Assembly: GCA_026991215.1 (NCBI GenBank)
Contig: JALXBY010000089.1
Coordinates: 1 to 23,829 of the forward strand
Source of the DNA: Anaerolineales bacterium
GTDB taxonomy: Bacteria; Chloroflexota; Anaerolineae; Anaerolineales; DRMV01
Direction of reading: 5' to 3'
DNA: 23,829 nucleotides
Of the stretch, positions 1-7,709 are shown in pieces; position 1 is the stretch's first letter; each line of letters opens with the position of its first letter. The notes under the pieces are model-generated. The model had not been told where the DNA came from. It made no database searches and worked only from the letters and a program-made list of their open reading frames with translations. Made by a program: the position numbers and the translations under genes.

Positions 1-97
1 ACGAAGACGCGGCCCGCTGCAGCACCGCGTTCCGGTCCGGGTCGAACTGGGGGAAGTCCAGATGGGCGTGGGTGTCCACCAGGGGAAGCGGGTTCAT
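1..97 (-). CDS. TatD family hydrolase (DNase), N-terminal fragment
   Basis: The first 32 codons of a gene that continues beyond the left edge. The N-terminus reads MNPLPLVDTHAHLDFPQFD, with the metal-binding HxH (His10, His12) inside the DTHAHLD motif that opens TatD-type metal-dependent hydrolases. Known members are Mg-dependent 3'-5' exonucleases or D-aminoacyl-tRNA deacylase-like enzymes acting in the cytoplasm. The ATG is preceded by a GGAGGG Shine-Dalgarno site. It lies downstream of rplT on the same strand but beyond a terminator-like hairpin, so it may form its own unit. TatD and related amidohydrolase-fold enzymes share this motif, so the family call rests on this one motif plus its FPQFDPDR context. 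Confidence 0.8.
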   Translation of the reverse strand, partial: MNPLPLVDTHAHLDFPQFDPDRNAVLQRAASS

Positions 98-137
98 GGA
101 TGCCCTCCGGTGCCCTGAACGTGGCCCCGATATGGCG

Positions 138-165
138 AAAAACCCGGCCCTGCATGGACCGGGTT
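138..165 (-). terminator. Intrinsic terminator after rplT
   Basis: On the minus strand a 7-bp stem AACCCGG/CCGGGTT (159-165 with 141-147) encloses an 11-nt loop and runs straight into a T tract (five T, two of them in the stem). It lies about 40 nt past the rplT stop and before the TatD-like gene, so it plausibly ends the infC-rpmI-rplT transcript. Confidence 0.7.
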
Positions 166-206
166 GGCTGCCCTGGTATGCGTTTGCTCGCGGTGATGGG
201 CGGCTG

Positions 207-563
207 TCATTCCTCGACCGCGGCCATGGCCGTATCCAGGACGGCTTTGAAGGCCTTGGGGTCCCGCACCGCGAGTTCGGCCAGCATCTTGCGGTTGAGT
301 TGGATGTCGGCCTGGCGCAGGGCGTACATGAAACGGCTGTAGGATACCCCATGCTGCCGGGCCGCAGCGTTGATGCGCAGAATCCACAGGCGGCGCAGGT
401 CCCGCTTGCGGTTGCGGCGGTCCCGGTAGGCGTACCACATGGCCTTGAGCCAGGACTCCATGGCCCGCCGGAAGACCCGGGACCTGGGGCCGCGATGCCC
501 TTCCACCATTTTGAGAATCTTCTTGTGACGACGGCGACGTACGGTACCGGTCTTGACCCGCAT
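207..563 (-). CDS. rplT: 50S ribosomal protein L20 (bL20)
   Basis: A 118-residue basic protein with the usual length of bL20. It starts MRVKTGTVRRRRHKKILK and carries the characteristic long basic N-terminal helix, then the RDRRNRKRDLRRLWILRINAAAR segment and the SRFMYALRQADIQLNRKMLAELA C-terminal domain. It binds 23S rRNA early in large-subunit assembly. In other bacteria it also represses its own operon by binding the infC leader or the rpmI-rplT region. It is the last gene of infC-rpmI-rplT, 50 nt after rpmI, has a GGGAG site just before the ATG, and is followed by an intrinsic terminator. Identity is secure. Confidence 0.97.
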   Translation of the reverse strand: MRVKTGTVRRRRHKKILKMVEGHRGPRSRVFRRAMESWLKAMWYAYRDRRNRKRDLRRLWILRINAAARQHGVSYSRFMYALRQADIQLNRKMLAELAVRDPKAFKAVLDTAMAAVEE

Positions 564-613
564 GGTTCTCCCTCACGCAAGAAGGTGGCAGGCGCCGGGC
601 GGCCTGCGCGTGT

Positions 614-853
614 TCATCCTTCCCCCCGCCACAACCCCGGGGCCAGCCGGCGGATGCGGCGGATATAGCCCTTGCCCTCCTGGGGCACCATCCGATGGAA
701 GATGCGCTTGCTGCGCTTGGGCTTGCGCCGGCGCAGGTGGCTTCGGTCGCCCTTCATGCGCAGCACCTTGCCCGTGGGCGTGACCCGGAAGCGTTTGGCC
801 GTAGCCTTGTGGGTCTTCATCTTGTACTTGCCTTGGCGCGCTTTACGGGGCAT
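614..853 (-). CDS. rpmI: 50S ribosomal protein L35 (bL35)
   Basis: A 79-residue basic protein whose core MKTHKATAKRFRVTPTGKV and following HLRRRKPKRSKR are diagnostic of bL35. The family is usually about 65 residues. Here an 11-residue basic extension precedes the usual MKTHKA start and a few residues are added at the C-terminus. I chose the upstream ATG at 853 because a perfect AGGAGG lies 6 nt before it, whereas the inner ATG (820) has no comparable site. The product is a structural component of the large ribosomal subunit. It sits between infC and rplT, the classic gene order. Confidence 0.95.
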   Translation of the reverse strand: MPRKARQGKYKMKTHKATAKRFRVTPTGKVLRMKGDRSHLRRRKPKRSKRIFHRMVPQEGKGYIRRIRRLAPGLWRGEG

Positions 854-899
854 GGGTTGCCTCCTTCCATGACAAACGTTCCGCTGCCAACGGCCCTAC

Positions 900-927
900 A
901 TTGTACTCGAAACCGGCCAGAGGGGAA
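900..927 (-). promoter_or_regulatory. Possible internal promoter before rpmI
   Basis: The 82-nt infC-rpmI gap contains TACAAT (minus strand, 905-900), a good -10 hexamer, with only a weak TTCCCC 16 nt upstream. It would start a transcript about 40 nt before the rpmI ATG. Upstream of it, GGGGCCTTCCCC can form a small hairpin. This is a weak candidate only. Confidence 0.25.
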
Positions 928-935
928 GGCCCCGC

Positions 936-1451
936 TTACTTCTTCCGGCTTGGGGCCAGCACCATGACCATGCGTCGGCCTTCCAGCCGGGGCGGGACCT
1001 CCACGCGGGCCAGGTCCGCCAGTTCCTGGGCGATTTCCTTGAGGTTGTTCAGGGCCAGTTCGGGGTAGGTGATTTCCCGGCCCCGGAAGAGGACCACGAC
1101 CCGCACCTTGTGGCCCGCCTCCAGCCACTCCCGCGCTTCCCGGATTTTGATGTTCCGGTCGTGAAGCGCGGTGCGGGGGCGAAGCCGCATTTCCTTGATG
1201 TCCCGATTGGGGCGCTTGCGTTCCCGGGCCTTTTTCTTCTTTTCGTACAGGAACTTGCCGTAGTCCATGATACGGCATACGGGCGGGTTCGCGTTGGGCG
1301 CGACTTCGACCAAATCCAGGTTGGCTTCGGCAGCCCGTCGCAGGGCTTCGGCCCGGGAGACCACCCCCAGATTTTCCCCATTGGGCCCGATGAGTTGGAC
1401 CTTCGGCGCGCGAATGGCCTCGTTCACCCGGTAAGACGTGCGCTGCGGAAT
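936..1451 (-). CDS. infC: Translation initiation factor IF-3, AUU start
   Basis: The 171-residue product shows both IF3 domains: an N-terminal half with RVNEAIRAPKVQLIGPNGE and the signature VAPNANPPVCRIMDYGKF, a Lys/Arg linker, and a C-terminal half ending VRVVVLFRGREITYPEL. IF3 binds the 30S subunit and rejects non-canonical start codons and non-initiator tRNA. No ATG, GTG or TTG lies at a sensible distance from a ribosome binding site. An ATT at 1451 sits 6 nt after a 9-base AAGGAGGTG site (1456-1464) and is in frame exactly at the normal IF3 N-terminus. The in-frame ATG at 1559 would add 36 unrelated residues and bypass this site. An AUU start is the known autoregulatory feature of infC. 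It is the first gene of the infC-rpmI-rplT operon. Confidence 0.95.
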   Translation of the reverse strand: MPQRTSYRVNEAIRAPKVQLIGPNGENLGVVSRAEALRRAAEANLDLVEVAPNANPPVCRIMDYGKFLYEKKKKARERKRPNRDIKEMRLRPRTALHDRNIKIREAREWLEAGHKVRVVVLFRGREITYPELALNNLKEIAQELADLARVEVPPRLEGRRMVMVLAPSRKK

Positions 1452-1599
1452 GGTACACCTCCTTCCACCGGAAAAGCGGCGGTTCGTCTCCCCTTGGGGC
1501 ATAGCGAAACCCGGTCGCCCACAGGGAAGCCACCGCCCGTTCTGCGGCCCGTTGCCCAACCGGGTCGGCCGCGCAGCAAGTTAGCCACTGTTTATGGCG
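1452..1599 (-). promoter_or_regulatory. Structured 5' leader of the infC operon
   Basis: About 148 nt separate the predicted transcription start from the infC AUU. On the minus strand ACCCGGT (1565-1559) can pair with ACCGGGT (1515-1509), closing a 43-nt region that holds a further CCGC/GCGG hairpin. CCCCAAGGGG lies nearer the start codon. The leader ends in the 9-nt Shine-Dalgarno site. Length and pairing fit a regulatory leader such as the L20-binding leaders of infC operons in Firmicutes, but I cannot match it to a specific known RNA family. Confidence 0.45.
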
Positions 1600-1605
1600 T
1601 GGGCA

Positions 1606-1634
1606 AGCATACCATGGCCAGGGGAACGCGTCAA
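1606..1634 (-). promoter_or_regulatory. Sigma-70-type promoter of infC-rpmI-rplT
   Basis: On the minus strand TTGACG (1634-1629) is followed by a 17-nt spacer and TATGCT (1611-1606). The -10 box is preceded by TGG, giving an extended TGn -10. The spacing is ideal and five of six -35 bases match consensus. It is the best promoter in the window. Confidence 0.8.
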
Positions 1635-1636
1635 TG

Positions 1637-1660
1637 AACGCACACCGGGCACCGGGCGTT
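1637..1660 (-). terminator. Compact stem-loop at the end of the A2M gene
   Basis: Starting inside the TAA stop, AACGC (1660-1656) pairs with GCGTT (1641-1637), and an inner CCGG/CCGG hairpin can form between them. It fills the 25 nt between the A2M stop and the infC -35 box. There is no T tract, so it may only weakly terminate, or may protect the 3' end. Confidence 0.3.
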
Positions 1661-4600
1661 ACTCACGCTCCGGGGGGACGATTTCCCACACCGCGCCGGG
1701 GCTGAAGGCCTGCAGGGTGGGCCGGTAGAAAGCCCAGGCCCTGGCCCCCGTGGTCTGGTAGCGGCCCGGATAGCGCAGATCCAGCAGGTAGGTCAGGGTG
1801 TAGGTGCCGGGTTCAAGGTGCCGCGCGGCCCAGACCACCCGGTCCGGGTAGATTTGGGGCGGGTCGAAGGCCCACCAGCCCCAACCCCGGTCCCAGGTCC
1901 AGTCGCGGCCCTCCTTGGCCTGGCCCAGGGCGGCTTCATGGGCCAGGCGGGGGTTCAGGGCCACGCCGCCGGCCGGCAGCGCATCCTCCACCATCACGTA
2001 GTAGAGGGGCTGGAACACGTAGAGCCGCAACCGCACCCGGACCACCTGCCCGGCCTGGGCCCGGAACTGCACGAAGGGCGGGCAAGTCTCAAGGCCGCAG
2101 TCCACGGGTTCGTAGGTGCGTTCGAGCATCATGCCGCGGTTGAGGGGTGGCGTCTCGCCCGGCAGTACGGACCAGCGCACCAGGGCCGCGTACATCCAGG
2201 GCGTCTCGCCGAGGTTGTACAGGCCCAGGCGGTGCACCCCGGGCTTCAGGTCCTGGGTGAACTGCTGGGCCGCCTCGATCACACCCGCCTTCCATGGCTG
2301 GCCATCCAGGAGCGCCCGGTAACGGGCGGCCGTGGCCTGGCCCTGGGTTTGCAGTGCCTGGGCATAGCGGCCCAGCGCGGCCAGGCTCCAGGCCGTGGCG
2401 AAGGTGTGCTGCCAGAACCCATCCGGCCCCCGCTGGCCCAGCAGGTACTGCACCGCGGCTGGCAGCACCGCCTCCTCCGGCCGCTCCCGGGCCAGCACGT
2501 ACACCACCGCGGCCGTGGCCGTGACGCCATCGAACCAGGGGATATCGGCCCCGGCCGGCCACATGGCCGCGCCATCGGGTTCGTACCGGACCCTATCCTT
2601 CAAGGCCTGCCATGCGGCCTGGGCCTGGTCGGGCGTCCCATGCCGGGCCAACAGCGCGGCCCGGAAGGCCAGCCCCGCGGGGCCCAGGACGGCTTCCGTC
2701 AGCCCTTCCGCCCAACCGCGGGGCAGGGGCATCCCCATTTCGTCCATGACGAAGAACACGAAGGCCCGAACGTCAGGGGGCAGGTCCCGCAGCGTCTTGG
2801 GGGAAAGCCGCGCCAGGGCCGCGCGACCGGCCTCCAGGTCCGGGTCCTGGGCCGGGAGTACGCCGGCCTGCTGGGCCTGCCACGCGGCCCACAGCACGTA
2901 CGCGGTCATCATGGGGGAAGCCTGGGTCTGGGTCGGCCACCAGCCCCATCCGCCAGGGAGCCTGCGCCGCCGCAGTTCCTGCCAGGTGGCCAGGATGCGG
3001 GCTGTAAGCATGCGGGCTTCAGGGGTTTCCCCCCGGCCGGCGGCCTGCCAGGCCTGCAAGAGGACGCTTTGCGCCCACAGGCGGGAGGCCAGTTGCTCGT
3101 TGCACGCGTAGGGGAAGCGTTCCAAAGCCCCCAGGGAAAGGTCCAGGGCGTCCAGCGGGGTCGCCGCGAGATGCAACTGCAGTTGGCCCCGCCGCGCGTA
3201 GGCGGGCACGGTGAAGGGCAGTTCCAGCGCGGCGCCGCCTTCGAGCACCCCCTGCTGGCCCAGCCGCAGTTCCACCCAGTGTTCCAGCACGGGGAAGGGC
3301 GCGCCCGCGGGCCGCACCTGGTCCGCGTACGGCCCTGCCTTCAGGGAGAAGGTCAGGTCCACCTGCCGGGCCTCGTCCCGCACCTGGGCCCACCAGGTCA
3401 CCAGGGCCTGCCCCTGGGCCGGCACCTCGACCTGTTGGGTGGCCGGGTCCGCCAGCCGCAGCCCCTGGGCCGTGAGGGTGACCTGGGCCGTCAGGGGTTC
3501 CGACGTGTTGTTGCGCACCAGGACGGCAAGGCGGGCCTCATCCCCTCGGCGGAAGAAGTCGGGGGTCATGGGTTCCAGAAGGACAGGCAGGGTGCTCAGG
3601 ACCTGGGCGTGGGCCTCGCCCACGCGGGTATCCGCGGTCAGGCCGCGGACCCAGACGTCCCAGGTGGTCAGGTTGTCGGGCAGGGTGAAGGTCACGGTGG
3701 CCTGGCCCTGGTCGTCGGTGCGCACCTCCGGGAGCCAGAACGCGGTATCCCGGAAGTCCTGGCGGAGGGAAGGCGTGGGCAGGACGGCTGCGGTTTCGGA
3801 TTCGCCGCCTACGACTATCCCACCGCCCAGGCCGCCTCCCTCTCCCCACGCCGGGGGCCGTTGGTTGCGATACAGGTCCTGGGTGATGGCCAGCCCGGTC
3901 GGGACGCCCAGGTCCATGGGCGTGTAGAACACGGCTTCCACGGGCGGAAGGCGGCCCTGGGTGATGTCCCGCAGGGCCTGGTCCACCACCGCGAGGCTGA
4001 AGACGCCCTGCACAGGCCGGCCCTGGGCGTCGCGCACCTGCAGGCGCAGCGTCACCTGGTCGCCCGGCCGAGCGGTCTGGGGTTCGGGGCGCACCGTGAC
4101 CTGCAAACGCCGGCTTTCGATATCGACCCGGTACTCGGCCAGGCCAAAGCGGGCGGCAAAGCGGCCTTGCGCGTCTTTCCCCACCAGGGTGACGCTCACG
4201 TACATGTTGGGGATGTGCGCCTCGGTCACCGGGAAGGAGACCCACATGCCGCCGGGGGGCACGGTCAGGAAGCGGCTCCGGTGCACCGTATAACGTTCCA
4301 GGGTCAGCCAAGCCCGGGCGGGTTCGGGCCAGGGGTTGGGGATGAAGACCCGCGCGGTCTCCCCAGGGCGGTATCGGGCCTTCTCCAGGATGAGGTCGAT
4401 GCGGGCGTGGGGGCCGGGGTTCCAGTCGAAGTCCGAACCGGTTACCCAGAAGGCGGTCCGGGTGCGGGTCCCCCGGGCCTGCACCACCACGCCATACAGC
4501 CCCGCCGCGTTGGGCCGCCAGGGGAGTTCGGCCCGGCCCTGCTCGTTGGTGGTGACCCGACCCTGGGCCACCGGGGTGTAGGTGGCCAGGGCTTCCTCCG

Positions 4601-7600
4601 TGCCCTGCCCTGTGGTCACCCAGTCCAGGTCAATGCGGTAAATGGTGTACTGAAGCGGTTCGTTGGGCTGCACCGCGGCGTCCGGCCCCACGACCAGGAA
4701 CGTGAGGCGGACCTCCTGGCCGGTTTTGGGCCAGGGCGGGTCGGTCCGCACACCGATGTAAAGCGGCACCGGGGTGTAATCCACCTGGGCCTGGGCCGCC
4801 ACGGGCACGCCATCCGGCCCCCGGGCCCGCACCAGGATGGTGATGACGGTCGGGGTTTCGGGAAGCGCGTGCGCGGGCAGGGTCAGGGTGGCCTGGCCCT
4901 GGGCGTCGGTGCGGCCCTCGCCTCTGGCGATGGGGGTCCAGGCATCGGGTTCGGGGTAATCGAGGAACCGCGGCCTCCGTTCCCACCACCAGCCATCGCC
5001 TACCTGGTAACCGGGCAGGTTCACGGGGGCCGGGCGCGCATAGGCTTCCCAGGAAAAGGCCAGCCCCCCGACCGCGCCCCCGCTGTAGAAGCGGGAAACC
5101 AGGTGCACCCGCACCTGGCCGGGCCGGACCTGGGGCGTAAGTTCAATCCGCACCGCGGGCTTGCGGTAGAAGGCCACGTCCACGGCCTGGGACGCGACCA
5201 GGTCTTCGCCGTCTTCCGTTCGGCATTTCAGGAAGTAGGTGCCGGGCCGGGCCTCTGGCGGGATGGACAGCGACCCATAGCCCACGCCCTCTTCCGAGAG
5301 GGTGAGCCGCGTGCGGGCCAGGGAATCGCCCACGTCCGCAAAGGCATCCGGTTCCAGGGTGCAGGTCAGGGCCAGGCCGGGCGGGGGCAGGCGGTAGCGA
5401 CCGTCCAGGGCCCGGCGCACCGCCAGGCGGAAGTGGAGCGTATCCCCCGGTTTGTAGAGCAATCGGTCCGGCATCAGGTCGGCCACCCAGCGGGGGCCAA
5501 CGCTCCAGGCGGAATCGAGGCCGAACTCCCAGGGGGCGATGGTGTCGTCCCATTCGGGGGAACCCAGGCCAAAGGGTCCGGCCCCACCAGGCTGGCCCAG
5601 CACCACCAGGGCCACTTTGGGCTGGGTTTCCTCAGGGTCCCAGGTCCACCGGGCCAGCCCCTGGCCGTTGGTGGTGCCCGTCCAGAGGCGTTCGCCAAAG
5701 GCGTCATATGCCTGGACCTGGGCACCGGCCACAGGTCGGCCTGTCTTCATATCCACGGTCCAAACCCAAAGGCCATCCGCTGCCTGTTTGACCGTGAGAT
5801 GGGCATTCACCACCGCGAGCAGAACATCATCCCCAAGCAATTGCTCGCCCCGGGGCGTGTAAACCTCCGAAACCTGGACCAGGTACAGACCGGTGGGCAG
5901 GGGACCCTGCTCGGTCTCCAGGGAAAGAGGCAGGGCCTGGAAGTCGTTTCCCGCCGGCACGTCGAAGACCGTGTGCAGGATGGGCACGTCCAGGGATTCC
6001 GGACCGGGCCATATCCCATCGCGGACCGCAAGCCAGGTTTCGGCCACCGGCCCGCGGACCGGTGTGACCACAAGCCGGCCCTGGGGCACCTGGGCCGCGT
6101 ATACGGTCAGGCGGGTTTCCCCCTGCGGGTAGAGGGCCTGGTTGCGCCAGATACCCAGGGTCAACACCCGCGGGGCCGGGGGCGTGCGTACCTGCCACTG
6201 CCAGGCCTGCTCGATGCGGCTGCCCCAGGGCGTACGCAACCCCGGTTCCAGGGTGAAGGTGTGGACCGTATCCCCCTGGAATTCGAGCAACTCGACGATG
6301 AGTACCCCGGCCCAGGGCCAGGCATAGACCTGAAACGTGGCTTCGGGCGAGACCTTCAGGAAGCGTCTCCAGTCCTGGCCTTCGGCCAGGGGGCCATCGA
6401 AGACTACATAAAAGCCCGGCCAGTATCCCTTAAGGGTTACGGGCTGCAGGGGTTCGCCCTTGGGGACGGGTGCAGTCGCTGCTTCGTCAAGGTCGTATAC
6501 CCAAACCGGGCGCACGTCCTCACGGACGGTGCGGAACCGCCGGACGATTTCCCGCGCGAGGCCCGGAAACCGCACGGTGAGCCGGTACGTCCGGTCGAAC
6601 GCCAGGGGTTGCCGGGGGGTGAAGGCGTAACGGACACCGTCCTCATCTTCCTCGTACATTTCCCCCTGCAGGGGCAGGCACGCGTCCGCGCGGTCGTCGG
6701 GGGCCAGGCACAGGGCTTCCGCCACCACCGTGAGGGGCAGCGGCAGGTTGAGGCGCAGCCATATTTTCGGCGTGCGGCCCACCCGGAGGGTGCCTTTCCA
6801 CCCCGAAACCTGGGGGTATTCAAAGTCGATGTCCACGAACACCTTCAAGGGTTGGGTGATGAAGGAAAAGGTGCGGGCCGCCTCGGGCACACGGGCGCCG
6901 GACGCGGCCTGCAGGTCCGCCTTCAGGGTCAGGGTATAGCGGGTCGCGGGCTTCAGGTAGGGTTCGGGTTCGAAGACGTAGGTCGAGGTGTTGACCCAGC
7001 GGCCCTGGCCGGGCGTTTCCGGCTCCAGGTGGAAGGGCGGCTCCGCGGGGCCCTGCGTCTGGGTCAGGTCCACCACCGGCTGGTTGAACACCAGCACGAT
7101 GGGCGTGCGGGGGTCCACTTCCCGCTTCTTCGACGGGGTGATGTGCACCACCCGCAGGGGCGGCGGGGTGCGGTATTCGAGCCGGTACGTGCGGCCCAGG
7201 GGCCGACCCTGGGCGTCCCGGGCTGCTCCGGTCAGCCGCAGGGTGATGGTCGCATCGGCCGGCAGCCGCGGGAGCGTGACCTCCAGCCGGCGGTCGTCGC
7301 GCCAGTGCAGGGTAAAGGGCAGGGGGCCGTCCTGGGTAAAGACGGCGAGGTCCCGGGCCACCGCGTCCCGGTCCATGGCCGCCTCAAAGGTGAGGCGCAC
7401 GCGCGCATCCTGTATGGGGAGCAGGCTCCCCGGCCACGGGTCCCAGGCCAGGATGCGGACCGCACCCGCAGGCGTAGGCGTGGGGGAAGACGCAGGCGTT
7501 GGGGACGCGGCGCGCGAGCCGGCCGCAGCCGGCGATGGGGATGGTGTCCACCGCGGGGGACCCGCCGTGCACGCCTGCACCCCCAGGACCAACAGCACAC

Positions 7601-7631
7601 CAAAGACGAGCCAGCGGACCCCCCACCGCAT
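1659..7631 (-). CDS. Bacterial alpha-2-macroglobulin family lipoprotein with thioester motif
   Basis: A 1990-residue exported protein. The N-terminus has a hydrophobic signal ending in a lipobox-like VQAC (Cys21), then a Ser/Pro/Thr/Ala-rich tether to about residue 57. Two bacterial Ig-like (Big_5-type) modules and a long run of macroglobulin beta-domains follow. A Gly-rich, bait-like segment lies at about 1261-1280, and the LPDNLTTWDVWVRG block follows it. The thioester motif is CNEQ at Cys1510-Gln1513, within an alpha/alpha toroid domain. The C-terminal domain ends RYQTTGARAWAFYRP. Family members trap proteases: cleavage of the bait exposes the thioester, which links covalently to the protease. 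Many are paired with penicillin-binding protein 1C, but no pbpC lies in this window. The ATG has an AAGGAGGGG site 7 nt upstream. The gene follows udk by 78 nt with no visible promoter, so co-transcription is likely. Confidence 0.92.
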   Translation of the reverse strand: MRWGVRWLVFGVLLVLGVQACTAGPPRWTPSPSPAAAGSRAASPTPASSPTPTPAGAVRILAWDPWPGSLLPIQDARVRLTFEAAMDRDAVARDLAVFTQDGPLPFTLHWRDDRRLEVTLPRLPADATITLRLTGAARDAQGRPLGRTYRLEYRTPPPLRVVHITPSKKREVDPRTPIVLVFNQPVVDLTQTQGPAEPPFHLEPETPGQGRWVNTSTYVFEPEPYLKPATRYTLTLKADLQAASGARVPEAARTFSFITQPLKVFVDIDFEYPQVSGWKGTLRVGRTPKIWLRLNLPLPLTVVAEALCLAPDDRADACLPLQGEMYEEDEDGVRYAFTPRQPLAFDRTYRLTVRFPGLAREIVRRFRTVREDVRPVWVYDLDEAATAPVPKGEPLQPVTLKGYWPGFYVVFDGPLAEGQDWRRFLKVSPEATFQVYAWPWAGVLIVELLEFQGDTVHTFTLEPGLRTPWGSRIEQAWQWQVRTPPAPRVLTLGIWRNQALYPQGETRLTVYAAQVPQGRLVVTPVRGPVAETWLAVRDGIWPGPESLDVPILHTVFDVPAGNDFQALPLSLETEQGPLPTGLYLVQVSEVYTPRGEQLLGDDVLLAVVNAHLTVKQAADGLWVWTVDMKTGRPVAGAQVQAYDAFGERLWTGTTNGQGLARWTWDPEETQPKVALVVLGQPGGAGPFGLGSPEWDDTIAPWEFGLDSAWSVGPRWVADLMPDRLLYKPGDTLHFRLAVRRALDGRYRLPPPGLALTCTLEPDAFADVGDSLARTRLTLSEEGVGYGSLSIPPEARPGTYFLKCRTEDGEDLVASQAVDVAFYRKPAVRIELTPQVRPGQVRVHLVSRFYSGGAVGGLAFSWEAYARPAPVNLPGYQVGDGWWWERRPRFLDYPEPDAWTPIARGEGRTDAQGQATLTLPAHALPETPTVITILVRARGPDGVPVAAQAQVDYTPVPLYIGVRTDPPWPKTGQEVRLTFLVVGPDAAVQPNEPLQYTIYRIDLDWVTTGQGTEEALATYTPVAQGRVTTNEQGRAELPWRPNAAGLYGVVVQARGTRTRTAFWVTGSDFDWNPGPHARIDLILEKARYRPGETARVFIPNPWPEPARAWLTLERYTVHRSRFLTVPPGGMWVSFPVTEAHIPNMYVSVTLVGKDAQGRFAARFGLAEYRVDIESRRLQVTVRPEPQTARPGDQVTLRLQVRDAQGRPVQGVFSLAVVDQALRDITQGRLPPVEAVFYTPMDLGVPTGLAITQDLYRNQRPPAWGEGGGLGGGIVVGGESETAAVLPTPSLRQDFRDTAFWLPEVRTDDQGQATVTFTLPDNLTTWDVWVRGLTADTRVGEAHAQVLSTLPVLLEPMTPDFFRRGDEARLAVLVRNNTSEPLTAQVTLTAQGLRLADPATQQVEVPAQGQALVTWWAQVRDEARQVDLTFSLKAGPYADQVRPAGAPFPVLEHWVELRLGQQGVLEGGAALELPFTVPAYARRGQLQLHLAATPLDALDLSLGALERFPYACNEQLASRLWAQSVLLQAWQAAGRGETPEARMLTARILATWQELRRRRLPGGWGWWPTQTQASPMMTAYVLWAAWQAQQAGVLPAQDPDLEAGRAALARLSPKTLRDLPPDVRAFVFFVMDEMGMPLPRGWAEGLTEAVLGPAGLAFRAALLARHGTPDQAQAAWQALKDRVRYEPDGAAMWPAGADIPWFDGVTATAAVVYVLARERPEEAVLPAAVQYLLGQRGPDGFWQHTFATAWSLAALGRYAQALQTQGQATAARYRALLDGQPWKAGVIEAAQQFTQDLKPGVHRLGLYNLGETPWMYAALVRWSVLPGETPPLNRGMMLERTYEPVDCGLETCPPFVQFRAQAGQVVRVRLRLYVFQPLYYVMVEDALPAGGVALNPRLAHEAALGQAKEGRDWTWDRGWGWWAFDPPQIYPDRVVWAARHLEPGTYTLTYLLDLRYPGRYQTTGARAWAFYRPTLQAFSPGAVWEIVPPERE

Positions 7632-7652
7632 ACCCGCCCCTCCTTTTCTCTC

Positions 7653-7687
7653 TGCTGACTGCCGACCGCCGACTGCGGACTGCGGAC
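7653..7687. repeat. Heptamer repeat, five units
   Basis: Five consecutive 7-bp units of the form TGCSGAC (for example TGCCGAC, TGCGGAC) fill about half of the gap between udk and the A2M gene, stopping short of the A2M ribosome binding site. The same unit recurs at 14664-14768 and, degenerately, at 16395-16436. Confidence 0.75.
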
Positions 7688-7709
7688 AGCACCCTGCGCC
7701 CCGCGCCCC

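Noticed and set aside
1452..1559. ATG start for infC at 1559.
   Set aside because: It would add 36 residues unlike IF3 and bypass the strong Shine-Dalgarno/AUU signal at 1451-1464.
1818..7658. A 1946-codon open frame on the plus strand, antisense to the whole A2M gene.
   Set aside because: It is a composition shadow: TTA, CTA and TCA codons are avoided in the real gene, so the opposite frame has no stops. It has no coherent domains, and the minus-strand frame has a lipobox, CNEQ motif and Shine-Dalgarno site.
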